64,000 nucleotides of DNA from Jiella pacifica. GTDB taxonomy: Bacteria; Pseudomonadota; Alphaproteobacteria; Rhizobiales; Rhizobiaceae. The translations under genes and the position numbers were made by a program. The stretch lies in NCBI RefSeq assembly GCF_010500815.1, contig NZ_JAAAMG010000024.1, positions 17,070 to 81,069 of the forward strand, given 5' to 3'. Numbering within the stretch: the stretch's first letter is position 1; every line of letters begins with the position of its first letter. Below are positions 35,281 through 44,164 of the stretch, in pieces. The notes below the pieces were generated by a model. The model did no database searches and had not been told where the DNA came from. It was given only the letters and a program-made list of their open reading frames with translations.

Positions 35281-36167
35281 CGGGCGTCCTCCCAAGGTGC
35301 GCCGGCAAGCCGGTCGAGCGGGATCTTCAGATAGCGCGTGCCGTTGTCCTCGGGCTCCGGCAGCCGCCCGCCGCGGGTGTTCACCTGCAGCGCCGCGAGG
35401 ATCAGGTTGGGCATCGACAGCGTCTTGTCCCGGCCCTCGCGCAGTTCGACGAACTCCGCCTCGGTCCTGGCCCGGGTCAGATGGATGTTCGCCCGCTTCT
35501 GTTCGCCGATGGTGGATTCCCATGCGGGCTCCCGGCCCCCCGGCTGGTAGTCGTGGCCGGTGAAGACGCGGGTCGCATCGGGCAGGGCGAGGATCTCCTG
35601 GATCGAATGCCACAGCACCCTGGCGCTGCCGCCGGGAAAGTCGGCGCGGGCCGTACCCCCGTCCGGCTGGAACAGCGTGTCGTGGACGAAGGCCGCGTCG
35701 CCAATGACATAGGTGATCGAGGCGAGCGTATGGCCCGGCGAGAACAGGACCTTCGCGTCGATCTCGCCGACCTTGAAGGTCTCGCCGTCGGCGAACAGCT
35801 TGTCCCATTGCGAGCCGTCGGCCGGAAAGTCCGGCCAGTTGTAGATGTCCTTCCAGAGCGCCTGGACCTTCGTCACCTTGTCGCCGATCGCCGTCGGCGC
35901 GCCGGTCTTTGCCTTGAGGTATTGGGCGGCCGAGAAGTGGTCGGCATGGGGATGGGTGTCGAGGATCCACTCGACGGTCAGGCCCTGCGTCGCGACATAG
36001 GACAGGATCTCGTCGGCCGACAGCGTCGCCGTCGCGCCGGACTTCGGGTCGAAGTCGAGAACCGGGTCGATGATCGCGCAGCGCTTCGTCGCCGGACAGG
36101 CGGCGACATATTGGACGGAGAAGGTGCGCGGGTCGTAGAAGCCCTTCACGATGGGAGAAGCGGTCAT
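35277..36167 (-). CDS. persulfide dioxygenase, Blh/ETHE1 type
   Basis: A 296-residue metallo-beta-lactamase-fold iron enzyme that oxidises glutathione persulfide to sulfite. Motif THPHADH and later GHTLAS and GHDY supply metal ligands. The C-terminal part (RYLKIPLDRL) matches the paralogue at 38078. The start 36167 overlaps the peroxiredoxin stop. It stands in the order peroxiredoxin - dioxygenase - bigR. Confidence 0.9.
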   Translation of the reverse strand: MTASPIVKGFYDPRTFSVQYVAACPATKRCAIIDPVLDFDPKSGATATLSADEILSYVATQGLTVEWILDTHPHADHFSAAQYLKAKTGAPTAIGDKVTKVQALWKDIYNWPDFPADGSQWDKLFADGETFKVGEIDAKVLFSPGHTLASITYVIGDAAFVHDTLFQPDGGTARADFPGGSARVLWHSIQEILALPDATRVFTGHDYQPGGREPAWESTIGEQKRANIHLTRARTEAEFVELREGRDKTLSMPNLILAALQVNTRGGRLPEPEDNGTRYLKIPLDRLAGAPWEDAR

Positions 36168-36805
36168 TTCGTGACCTCCAGTGTCCGGGTTCGGTAGAGC
36201 CATTCGGATATGCCGAGGCCGTCCTCGCGCACCATGTCGGCGAAATCGATGATTTCGTCGCCGGGCTGCCAGCCCTCCGGCGTCGCGACGTCGTGGCCGT
36301 CGGACAGCTGCAGGGCCCTGACGGTTCGCAGGACCTCGGCGACCGAGCGCCCCGTCGACATCGGGTAGAACGAGGACATCCGGACGATGCCCTGCGGATC
36401 GATGACGAAGAGGCCTCGGACCGTGGCGCTCGTGCCGGCCGCTGCGTCCAGCATGCCGTACGCTCTGGCGATGGCCATCGACGGATCCTCGCAGACCGGG
36501 AAGGGGATCTTCAGCGAGAACCGTTCCTCGATCGCCCGCACCCAGGCGAGATGGGAGAACAGGCTGTCGACCGACAGCCCCAGCAGGTCACAGCCGATCG
36601 CATCGAATTCGTTTGCGGCTCTTGCGAAGGCGACGAATTCCGAGGTGCAGACCGGAGTGAAGTCCGCCGGATGCGAAAAGAACACCAGCCAGCGGCCGCG
36701 ATAGTCCGACAGCGCCAGCTCGCCGCGCGTCGTGCGGCAGGAAAAGTCCGGCGCTGCGTCGCCGATCCGAGGCTGGAACGGCGCAAGGGGGGTGGGATGG
36801 CTCAT
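36164..36805 (-). CDS. peroxiredoxin, Prx6 (1-Cys) type
   Basis: A 213-residue thiol peroxidase. Catalytic C53 is in HPADFTPVCTSE; the long C-terminal domain (YPMSTGRSVAEVLRTVRALQLSD) is of the Prx6 type. Other cysteines exist (C23, C72) but no typical resolving site. First gene of the minus-strand operon that also makes the dioxygenase and BigR; it probably removes peroxides or persulfides generated by sulfur oxidation. Confidence 0.9.
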   Translation of the reverse strand: MSHPTPLAPFQPRIGDAAPDFSCRTTRGELALSDYRGRWLVFFSHPADFTPVCTSEFVAFARAANEFDAIGCDLLGLSVDSLFSHLAWVRAIEERFSLKIPFPVCEDPSMAIARAYGMLDAAAGTSATVRGLFVIDPQGIVRMSSFYPMSTGRSVAEVLRTVRALQLSDGHDVATPEGWQPGDEIIDFADMVREDGLGISEWLYRTRTLEVTK

Positions 36806-37118
36806 AGGGTCTCCGTCTGCTTGAATTTCGAAATATGCATATTGTTGTCTCTTGTCAATATATGAAATTACCTATTATATGATCTGGAGCTGATATCACC
36901 GCGGAGGGTGGCAGAGGTTTCGAGGAGCCTCAGCAGGTATGATATACGTTTATATATAATCAATGATCTGAACCGCCCAGATCGGCGGTGGCGGCGCGTG
37001 GGTCCTGTCCCGGACGCAGCCATCCTGCCGCATCGCCGCTCGCCCGTGCAGCCAACCCTATCGCCAAAGCGGCATGCCGCTCAGGCGGAGCCATCGAGAC
37101 CAATGCAAGGAAACCGAA
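36806..37118. other. 313-base divergent promoter region
   Basis: The gap between two divergent peroxiredoxin genes is strikingly AT-rich. It contains the inverted repeat at 36838-36864 and a second AT-rich run at 36939-36964 (GGTATGATATACG... TATAATCA). These are likely promoter and operator sequences for both directions. No gene is seen. Confidence 0.5.
36838..36864. promoter_or_regulatory. AT-rich inverted repeat, probable BigR operator
   Basis: ATATTG (36839-36844) and CAATAT (36856-36861) form a perfect 6-base inverted repeat, 11 bases apart, within a longer imperfect one. The preceding octamer ATATGCAT (36833-36840) is shared with the soxS/soxV gap. The position just upstream of the leftward peroxiredoxin start fits a repressor site for BigR or SoxR. 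Confidence 0.5.
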
Positions 37119-37757
37119 ATGTCCCTCAGGATCGGCGACACCGCCCCCGACTTCGAGATCGACACGACCCAGGGCCCCATCCGCTTCCATGACTGGGCGG
37201 GGGGCGCCTGGGTGTTCTTCTTCTCGCATCCGGCGGACTTCACCCCGGTCTGCACCACCGAGATGGGCCGCACGGCGCAACTCGCGCCGGAGTTCGAAAA
37301 GCGCAACGTCAAGCCGCTCGGGCTCTCCACCGACAGCGTCGAGGAGCACCGTGCCTGGATCTCCGACGTCGAGGCCACCCAGCACACGACGCTCAAATTT
37401 CCGATCGTCGCCGACAAGGACAAAGCCGTCGCCGCCTTCTACGGCATGATCCACCCAGGAGAAGACGACACGGCCGCCGTGCGCAGCGTCTTCCTCATCG
37501 ATCCCGCCATGAAGATCCGCCTGACCATGGCCTATCCGATGACCATCGGCCGGAACTTCTCCGAGATCCTGCGCGCCATCGACGCGCTGCAGCTGACGGA
37601 TCGCATGACCGTCGCCTGCCCGGCGGACTGGCAGCCCGGCGACCGCGTGATCATCCGCAACTCGCTGTCCGACGAAAAGGCCAAGGAACAGTTCCCTCAG
37701 GGCTTCGAGACGCTGCGGCCGTATCTCAGGCTGACCGACATCGGATCCGGCGCCTGA
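37119..37757 (+). CDS. peroxiredoxin, Prx6 (1-Cys) type, second copy
   Basis: A 212-residue paralogue of the divergent peroxiredoxin, with catalytic C45 in HPADFTPVCTTE and conserved YPMTIGRNFSEILRAIDALQLTD. AAGGAAAC precedes ATG 37119; the frame from 37074 is not needed. It leads an operon with a DUF2892 protein and a second persulfide dioxygenase. Confidence 0.9.
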   Translation: MSLRIGDTAPDFEIDTTQGPIRFHDWAGGAWVFFFSHPADFTPVCTTEMGRTAQLAPEFEKRNVKPLGLSTDSVEEHRAWISDVEATQHTTLKFPIVADKDKAVAAFYGMIHPGEDDTAAVRSVFLIDPAMKIRLTMAYPMTIGRNFSEILRAIDALQLTDRMTVACPADWQPGDRVIIRNSLSDEKAKEQFPQGFETLRPYLRLTDIGSGA

Positions 37758-37834
37758 TCGGCTGCCGGCGGGATGCTCGTCCTGCCGGCCGTCGTCACCG
37801 GCGGGCAAGCCGCCACCAACCAAGGAGACGAACG

Positions 37835-38044
37835 ATGACCGTAAACATGGGCAAGCTCGACCGCGGCTTTCGGCTGGTGGTCGCCGCCGCACTCTTCTTC
37901 CTCGCCGCCGGCACGACCGTCGGCGACGGAACCTGGCTCGAATGGGCCTTCTACGGCTTCGGCGCCGTCGCGCTTCTGACCGCCCTCGTCGGCAACTGCC
38001 CGCTCTACTCGCTGCTCGGCATCAAGACCTGCCGTGTGAGTTGA
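37835..38044 (+). CDS. DUF2892 small membrane protein
   Basis: A 69-residue protein with two hydrophobic helices (VVAAALFFLAAG and WAFYGFGAVALLTALVG) and the family hallmark GNCPLYSLLGIKTC. DUF2892 is the membrane part of the YgaP rhodanese and is common in sulfur loci; the cysteines may take sulfane sulfur. AAGGAGACGAACG precedes the ATG. Confidence 0.85.
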   Translation: MTVNMGKLDRGFRLVVAAALFFLAAGTTVGDGTWLEWAFYGFGAVALLTALVGNCPLYSLLGIKTCRVS

Positions 38045-38077
38045 CAGCGACTTCACCCACAATGAGGAGGAACTGCC

Positions 38078-38962
38078 ATGACCTATCCTGTCCATCTCGA
38101 CGTGAAGCCCAAGGTGAAGGGCTTCTTCGATCCGGCGACGAACACGATCAGCTATGTCGTCAAGGATCCGGCATCGAGCGCCTGCGCCATCGTCGACAGC
38201 GTCATGGACATCGACTATGCCGCCGGCCGTATCAGCTACGCCCATGCCGACGAGATCGTCGCCTATGTGAAGGCGCATGATCTGAAGGTCGAGTGGCTGA
38301 TCGAGACCCATGTCCATGCCGACCACCTGTCGGCGGCGCCATACATCCAGGGCAAGCTCGGCGGCAAGCTCGGCATCGGCAGGAACATCACCGTCGTGCA
38401 GGAAACCTTCGGCAAGATCTTCAACGAGGGGACCGAGTTCCAGCGCGACGGGTCGCAGTTCGATCGGCTGTTCGACGACGGCGACACCTATAGCGTCGGC
38501 GGGATGGAGTGCGTCGCGATCCACACGCCCGGCCACACACCGGCCTGCATGACCCATGTGATGGGCGACGCCGCCTTCGTCGGCGACACGCTGTTCATGC
38601 CGGACGGCGGCTCGGCCCGCGCCGACTTTCCCGGCGGCGATGCCGCCACGCTCTACGATTCGATCCAGAAGGTGCTGGCGCTGCCCGAGGAGACCCGTCT
38701 CTTCATGTGCCACGATTACGGCCCCAACGGCCGCGACATCCGCTGGGAGACCACCGTCGGCGAGGAGAAGGCCCACAACATCCATGTCGGCGGCGGCAAA
38801 ACGAAGGAGGAGTTCGTCAAATATCGCACCGAGCGGGACGCGACCCTCGACATGCCGAAGCTGATCATCCCGTCGTTGCAGGTGAACATGAAGGCCGGCG
38901 CGCTGCCCGAGCCGCAGGTCAACGGCAAGCGCTACCTGAAGGTGCCCATCGACGCGCTATGA
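38078..38962 (+). CDS. persulfide dioxygenase-like MBL-fold protein, second copy
   Basis: A 294-residue ETHE1/Blh paralogue with THVHADH, GHTPACMTH and CHDYGP metal-binding blocks. Similar in length and C-terminus to the copy at 35277 (both end RYLK-P-D). Having one copy with each peroxiredoxin suggests two operons driven from the shared promoter region. AGGAGG lies upstream of the ATG. Confidence 0.9.
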   Translation: MTYPVHLDVKPKVKGFFDPATNTISYVVKDPASSACAIVDSVMDIDYAAGRISYAHADEIVAYVKAHDLKVEWLIETHVHADHLSAAPYIQGKLGGKLGIGRNITVVQETFGKIFNEGTEFQRDGSQFDRLFDDGDTYSVGGMECVAIHTPGHTPACMTHVMGDAAFVGDTLFMPDGGSARADFPGGDAATLYDSIQKVLALPEETRLFMCHDYGPNGRDIRWETTVGEEKAHNIHVGGGKTKEEFVKYRTERDATLDMPKLIIPSLQVNMKAGALPEPQVNGKRYLKVPIDAL

Positions 38963-39020
38963 ATTCGATCGGTGCGCCACGGCGAGAGGACCGCACCGTG
39001 TGAGGCAATCCAAGCGGACC

Positions 39021-39320
39021 TCATTCGGGTGCGCAGAAATCGTTCGGGCTCGCCAAAGACAGCGCCCCATCGGGAGGCAAGTGAAACCGCAGGCTGCGGC
39101 CGCGATAGCGGAACGTGAGGCGGTAGTGCCCGATATCGGCATCGATGCCGCGCTCGACCGTCGCGTGCACATTGCCTCGCCGCATCTCGGCGATGAAGAA
39201 CGCGGCCGGAATGCCGAATGCCTGAGCAATCTGCGCGCCGTCGACCTCCAGGTCGTCGTCGCCAGCCGGCCGGGCGTCATCCATTACCGCGCCCGGCACC
39301 AGGTCAGCGGTCGGCTTCAT
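39021..39320 (-). CDS. conserved hypothetical, probably DUF6522
   Basis: A 99-residue protein with no signal peptide or membrane segment. The pattern (VDGAQIAQAFGIPAAFF... FRYRGRSLRFHL) is that of a small family I believe is DUF6522, found beside NsrR in Rhizobiales. Its start overlaps the nsrR stop, so it is the second gene of that operon. Function unknown. Confidence 0.65.
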   Translation of the reverse strand: MKPTADLVPGAVMDDARPAGDDDLEVDGAQIAQAFGIPAAFFIAEMRRGNVHATVERGIDADIGHYRLTFRYRGRSLRFHLPPDGALSLASPNDFCAPE

Positions 39321-39790
39321 CGCGATGCCTCGATTTTCCCCGCCGCGATCCGCCCGGCCGTCGCGGGAGCTTCGGCCAATGGGAACAGGGAGAGGATATC
39401 GATTTCCCGTTTCGGCAGATCCGCAAAAGTATAGCGGTCGAGCACCGACAGGAACGCCCCGACCGCTTCGCCGAGCACGCCGGTCATCCCGCAGGCCGGG
39501 GCGATCACGCAGTTCCGGCAGTCGGCAAGATCGAACCCGTCCTCCGTCGCCCGGACGATCTCGCCGATCCGGATCGAGGAGGCGGGCTTGGCGAGCCTGA
39601 TGCCGCCGGCGCGGCCGCGCAGGGTCGTGACGTAGCCGGCCTTGCCGAGTTCGTGCACCACCTTGGTCAGGTGGTTATGCGAGATGCCGTAAGCCTCGGC
39701 GATTTCTGCGATCGAACACAGCCGGTCGGGTCGGGCCGAGAGGTAGATCAGCACACGCAGGGAATAGTCGGTGTAGCGGGTCAGTCGCAT
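39317..39790 (-). CDS. nsrR: Rrf2-family nitric-oxide-sensing repressor NsrR
   Basis: A 157-residue repressor. Winged helix MRLTRYTDYSLRVLIYL... ISHNHLTKVVHELGK-GYV; three cysteines C91, C94 and C100 (DCRNCVIAPAC) that hold the iron-sulfur cluster nitrosylated by NO. ATG 39790 is chosen over 39805 because NsrR proteins begin MRLTxxTDY. It faces a truncated haemoglobin gene across two NsrR-like operators. Confidence 0.9.
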   Translation of the reverse strand: MRLTRYTDYSLRVLIYLSARPDRLCSIAEIAEAYGISHNHLTKVVHELGKAGYVTTLRGRAGGIRLAKPASSIRIGEIVRATEDGFDLADCRNCVIAPACGMTGVLGEAVGAFLSVLDRYTFADLPKREIDILSLFPLAEAPATAGRIAAGKIEASR

Positions 39791-39816
39791 CGGGTCGGTT
39801 CGCACGTTCCGTTGTA

Positions 39817-39839
39817 AACATGTATTTTTCGTGCATCTT
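39817..39839. promoter_or_regulatory. NsrR-type operator 1
   Basis: AACATGTATTTTTCGTGCATCTT has the inverted-repeat shape AA-ATGTATTT ... TGCATCTT typical of NsrR sites. It lies 27-49 bases upstream of the nsrR start and would mediate autorepression. Confidence 0.55.
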
Positions 39840-39865
39840 TTGTCCAGGGGCGATAAGGCCGTTTT

Positions 39866-39889
39866 AACATGTATTTAGTATGCATGTTT
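39866..39889. promoter_or_regulatory. NsrR-type operator 2
   Basis: AACATG (39866-39871) and CATGTT (39883-39888) are arms of an inverted repeat with ATTT in the middle, closely like operator 1. It lies 13-36 bases before the haemoglobin start at 39902, a position that would block transcription. Confidence 0.6.
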
Positions 39890-39901
39890 GGAGAGGCCCC
39901 A

Positions 39902-40324
39902 ATGCAGACACCGTCGGAGCAACTGGCAACACTGAATGAGGAGGCGCTACGCGGCCTCGTTCGGGCATTCTACGCCAAAGTGCGCGAGGACGAGGTTCTC
40001 GGTCCCATCTTCGAAGGCGCAATCGGTGACTGGCCGGCGCATCTGGAGCGGCTGACGGCATTCTGGTCGTCGGTGATCTTGGGGACCGGCCGCTACAAGG
40101 GCAACCCGTTCGCGGCCCACCTGCGCCACGCCGAGACGATCGATCCTTCGATGTTCGACCGCTGGCTGGCGATCTGGCACGAGACGACCGCCAGCCGCTT
40201 TCCGACGGAGGCCGCCGCTCTCCTTCAGCTCAAGGCCGACCGGATCGCCGAGAGCATCAAGGCGGGGCTGTTCTTCCGGCCGGACCTCGCGGTTGTGGAG
40301 CGGCAGGCCGCGCGATCGGCCTGA
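39902..40324 (+). CDS. group III truncated haemoglobin
   Basis: A 140-residue globin. Features: LVRAFYAKVREDEVLGPIF, a distal region WPAHLERLTAFWSSVILGTGRYKGNPF, and the proximal block FDRWLAIWHETT with the conserved heme-binding His in HLRHAE or nearby. This is the Ctb-like TrHb3 pattern, linked to NO or microaerobic defence. GGAGAGG precedes ATG 39902; the frame from 39869 would run through the operator and is rejected. Confidence 0.85.
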   Translation: MQTPSEQLATLNEEALRGLVRAFYAKVREDEVLGPIFEGAIGDWPAHLERLTAFWSSVILGTGRYKGNPFAAHLRHAETIDPSMFDRWLAIWHETTASRFPTEAAALLQLKADRIAESIKAGLFFRPDLAVVERQAARSA

Positions 40325-40363
40325 GCCGATTGCAGCAAATTGAAATCGACCGTTCAAGCCAGC

Positions 40364-40393
40364 CTTCTTGCAAAATTGAAGACTTGCAAGAAG
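40364..40393. repeat. perfect 10-base inverted repeat
   Basis: CTTCTTGCAA (40364-40373) and TTGCAAGAAG (40384-40393) are separated by ten bases. It lies between the convergent ends of the haemoglobin and kinase genes, so it may end transcription from both sides, though no T-run follows. Confidence 0.5.
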
Positions 40394-40521
40394 CCGAAAG
40401 ACCAGGCCGGATCAAGCCGTCATGGATGCTTCATGGACGACCCTCGTCACCGGGCTTGGGACGGGAAGCGCCGCCGGCGGAGCAGCCTCGGCAACCGGCA
40501 TGCCGCGGCCTCGGCCGCCAC

Positions 40522-43500
40522 CTATTCCGCCGCCTCCCGGCGCTGCAGGACGCTGGCCATCGCCGCTCTCAGCGAGGCTGGTTTCAACGGCTTCGTCAGC
40601 ACCTGGACGCCGAGCGCCAGCGCCTGATCGCGGACCGTAGCGGACCGATCGGCGGTGATCAGGATGGCGACGAGCCCCGGGTCGAGCCGGCGCCTGATCT
40701 CGGCGATCGCCTTGAGCCCGTCGCTGCCTTCGTCGAGATGGTAGTCGACGAGCGCCAGTTCGGGCTTGAACTCGGAGGACGAAAGCGCTGCAATCGCTTC
40801 CCCCGCGGAGACAAAGGCCTCGACCCTGCATCCCCAGCCGGACAAAAGCGCCTTCATGCCGTCGCGGATGGCGCCGTCGTTGTCGATGCAAAGCACCCGC
40901 GTCCCGTCGACGGTGAGGCCCATCGGCGTCCGCAGCGAGGCCGACGACGCCAAGGCCTCGAATTTCGGTTCGGCGAGCGGCAGGCCGACGCGGAACGAGG
41001 TGCCGCGGCCGTGGCGCGAATGCGCCGAGAGCTGGTGGTCGAGGACGCGGGCGATCCGATCGACGATCGACAGGCCGAGGCCGAGGCCGCTGGCGGTCCG
41101 GGTTCCCTCGTCGAGCCGAACGAACTCACCGTAGATCGTCTGGAGCTTGTCGTCGGGAATGCCGATGCCGCTGTCGGCGATCTCGAGGTCGACCCGGTCC
41201 GGGCCGCGTCGGCGCACACCGACGACGATCTTGCCCTGCCGCGTATATTTCACGGCGTTGGAGACGAGGTTCTGCACCAACCGGCGCAACAGGTGGCGGT
41301 CCGATCGCACCGCGACGCTGGTCTCGATGAACCGCAGCGACAGGCCCTTTTCCTCGGCGAGGGGCCTGAGATCGGTCTCGATCTGCTTGAGCAGCGGCTG
41401 CAGCTGGAACTCGCTCGGCTTGGCTTCCATGCCGCCCGCGTCGAGGCGGGAGATGTCGAGCACGGCTCCGATGATCGCCTCGACGGCTTCCAGCGAGGAG
41501 CCGATGTTGCCGGCGAGCTCGGCGCCGGGCGAGCGTCCGTGCCGTTGTTCCAGCGCCGAGGCGTAAAGACGCGCGGCGTTGAGTGGCTGCAGGATGTCGT
41601 GACCGGCGGCGGCGAGGAAGCGCGTCTTCGACAGGTTGGCGGCCTCGGCAGCGCGGCGCGCCTCGGCCAGGTCGCGATTGGCCGCCGTCAATTCGGCGGT
41701 ACGGCGGCGGACCCGCTCCTCCAGCGTCTCGTTGATCTCTCTGAGAGCGGCGGCGCGGCGGACCCGTTCGGTCATGTCCGAGATCGTCGCGACGAGGCCG
41801 CCGTCCGGCATCGTGTTGACGCGCATCTCGATGGTCCGGCCGGACTGGCGCAAGGCGATCTGCCGCTGGGCGGGCGGAAGCGTCAGCTGGTCGAAGCTCG
41901 CGGCGTATTCGCCGGCGTCGATCTCGCCGTCGCGCAACAACTGGTCGAAGACGGCAGTCAGCGGTGTTCCAACCTGGCCGAATTCGGGCGGAAGACCGAT
42001 CAGGTCTCGGAACTGGCGATTCCAGAAGGTCAGGCAGAAGTCGCCGTCGAAGACGGCGAGGCCCTGATCGACCTGGTCGAGCGCGATACGCAGGAGATCA
42101 CGGTTGTATTGGAGCGCCTCGGAGGCGTCGTCGAGAAGCTGCAGGGCCGTGCGACTGGAATCGGCATGGCGCTCGAACAACAGCGACAGGACGAGCCGGG
42201 ACGATGCCGAGCCGATCGCCGAGGCGAGCAGTTGCTCGGAAAAGTTGATCGTCCTGCCGTCAGCCGTCTCTCGATCGTCGAGGCTGCCGTCGTGGCTGCT
42301 CGCAAAGGCCGAAAAGGCGCGTTCCATGCGCTGCGCGCCGAGATAGCGGGCGATGGTCGCCTTGAGGTCGGCGACGCGCACGTCGGCGCGCGTGCGCCGG
42401 CCGGGCATCGCCGTAAAACCGTCGCGATCGGCGAAGACGGCCGCCTGTATCCGCTCGAGCGGCTTGGGCGGACGGCTGAGCGAGCCAAGCACGAGCCCGC
42501 CCATATTGGCCGACAGCGACAGGACGACGCCGAAGAGCAGCGGGTCGATCCACGGGCCGGCACCACTTTGCGGTGGAGACGCCAGGGGCAGTACGTCGAT
42601 GCCGAGTGTCGGCAGGAGCAGCGTCAGCGCCCAGATCGCGATGCCGGCCGAAAGCCCCGCGAGAGCGCCGCGGGCGTTGGCTCGCTTCCAGTAGAGGCCG
42701 GCGATGAGCGCCGGGGCAAGCTGGGCGATGGCGGCGAAGGAGAGCAGCCCGATCGAGGCGAGGCCGGCGCCGTCGCCGGCAGAGCGGTAGTAGACGTAGC
42801 CGAAGAAGACGATGACGAGGATCGCCGAGCGGCGAACCCGGAGAATGATCCTGGTCTCGTCGCCCGTGCTGGCGTCGCTTCGGTCCCGGCGCTTCAGCAG
42901 CCAGGGCAGCACGAGGTCGTTGGAGATCATGATGGAGAGGGCGACGCTGGCGACGATGACCATGGCGGTCGCCGCCGACAAGGCGCCGATGAATGCGACC
43001 AATCCCAAAAGGTCCGAGCCTGCCGACAGCGGCAAGGCGAGGACGTAGAGGTCGGCGTCGAACTGCGGGCCGAGCCGGATGAGACCGGCGGCGGCGATCG
43101 GCACGACGAAGACGTTGATCGCGACGAGATAGATCGGAAACAGCCAGCGCGCCCGCCGGATTTCGCTGCGGGTGCGGTTTTCCACGACGGTCATGTGGAA
43201 CTGTCGCGGCAGCAGCAGAATGGCGAGCGCCGACAGCCCGAAGCTGGCGAAGAAGGATCCGCCGAAGGGGGTGGCGAAGGCGGTCTCGACGGCGAGGCTC
43301 GCCGTGGCGGCGTGCCAGAGGTCGGCGGGATCGAACAGGATGAAGGTCGCCCAGATGCCGACGGCGAGGAAGGCGCCGAGCTTGATCAGCGACTCCATGG
43401 CGACGGCGAGGACCAGCCCGTCCTGATGCTCGGTCGCGTCGGCATGGCGCGTGCCGAAAAGGATGGCGAACAGCCCGAGGACGGTGGCGATCAGGAGCGC

Positions 43501-43986
43501 GAGGTCGCCGAACAGCGGCGGGACGTCGAGATTGGGCCGGTAATGGAAGACGAGGGTGGCGACGCTGGTGGAAATCGCTTTCAGCTGCAGGGAAATGTAG
43601 GGCACCGTGCCGACCAGCGCGATGACGGTGGCGAGCGCCGCGACGGCCGGGCTCTTGCCGTAGCGCGAGCCGATGAAATCGGCGACGGTGGTGATCTTCT
43701 CGGCTTTCGCGTGCCGGACGATCCGCTCGATGAAGCCGGGGGCCAGCAGGAAGACCAGGATCGGGCCGAGATAGATCGCCAGGAACGCGAAACCCTCGCG
43801 GGCGGCGACGCCGACGGAGCCGAGAAACGTCCATGACGTGCAGTAGACCGCGAGCGAAAGTGCGTAAACGGCCGGGCGGCTCGCCTCGGCCGGACGGGCC
43901 GCGGCGCGCCGGTCGCCCCACCAGGCGACAGCGAAGAGCAGGAGCAGATAGGCGATCGCCACGAGGGCGACGAGACCACTGTGCAA
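40522..43986 (-). CDS. hybrid histidine kinase with solute-symporter sensor domain
   Basis: A 1154-residue protein. Residues 1-500 form a 12- to 13-helix sodium/solute-symporter (SSS) domain. A PAS domain (about 610-730), HisKA with H796 (AAGHDILQPLN), HATPase (NLVSNAVKYTRQG, SGIGIP, GLGLGLSIV) and a C-terminal receiver with D1081 (LALVDYHLDE) follow. This is the CbrA/NahK-like type that may sense a transported carbon source. The start is TTG at 43986 with GGAAGGG five bases upstream; the frame from 44049 adds 21 poorly supported residues. Divergent from malate synthase G, so acetate or glyoxylate metabolism is a possible signal. Confidence 0.85.
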   Translation of the reverse strand: MHSGLVALVAIAYLLLLFAVAWWGDRRAAARPAEASRPAVYALSLAVYCTSWTFLGSVGVAAREGFAFLAIYLGPILVFLLAPGFIERIVRHAKAEKITTVADFIGSRYGKSPAVAALATVIALVGTVPYISLQLKAISTSVATLVFHYRPNLDVPPLFGDLALLIATVLGLFAILFGTRHADATEHQDGLVLAVAMESLIKLGAFLAVGIWATFILFDPADLWHAATASLAVETAFATPFGGSFFASFGLSALAILLLPRQFHMTVVENRTRSEIRRARWLFPIYLVAINVFVVPIAAAGLIRLGPQFDADLYVLALPLSAGSDLLGLVAFIGALSAATAMVIVASVALSIMISNDLVLPWLLKRRDRSDASTGDETRIILRVRRSAILVIVFFGYVYYRSAGDGAGLASIGLLSFAAIAQLAPALIAGLYWKRANARGALAGLSAGIAIWALTLLLPTLGIDVLPLASPPQSGAGPWIDPLLFGVVLSLSANMGGLVLGSLSRPPKPLERIQAAVFADRDGFTAMPGRRTRADVRVADLKATIARYLGAQRMERAFSAFASSHDGSLDDRETADGRTINFSEQLLASAIGSASSRLVLSLLFERHADSSRTALQLLDDASEALQYNRDLLRIALDQVDQGLAVFDGDFCLTFWNRQFRDLIGLPPEFGQVGTPLTAVFDQLLRDGEIDAGEYAASFDQLTLPPAQRQIALRQSGRTIEMRVNTMPDGGLVATISDMTERVRRAAALREINETLEERVRRRTAELTAANRDLAEARRAAEAANLSKTRFLAAAGHDILQPLNAARLYASALEQRHGRSPGAELAGNIGSSLEAVEAIIGAVLDISRLDAGGMEAKPSEFQLQPLLKQIETDLRPLAEEKGLSLRFIETSVAVRSDRHLLRRLVQNLVSNAVKYTRQGKIVVGVRRRGPDRVDLEIADSGIGIPDDKLQTIYGEFVRLDEGTRTASGLGLGLSIVDRIARVLDHQLSAHSRHGRGTSFRVGLPLAEPKFEALASSASLRTPMGLTVDGTRVLCIDNDGAIRDGMKALLSGWGCRVEAFVSAGEAIAALSSSEFKPELALVDYHLDEGSDGLKAIAEIRRRLDPGLVAILITADRSATVRDQALALGVQVLTKPLKPASLRAAMASVLQRREAAE

Positions 43987-44164
43987 ACGCGACCCTTCCG
44001 GCAAGCCGCCGCAGAGGCGGCGGCATCGGCCTTTCCTCGACATCGCCACAGCCTGGAGGCGAGCGCAAGGCCGGGGCTGTGGGCGGATGTGGTGCCGGCG
44101 ATTTGATTGACTTCGAGCCTGCCATGGCCGATCTGCGGAAAAGACGCACCGTTGGAGGACATGA

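Noticed and set aside
40330..43836. 1168-codon plus-strand frame opposite the hybrid kinase
   Set aside because: Arg/Gly/Asp-rich shadow of the kinase with no family pattern; the minus strand has complete kinase motifs.
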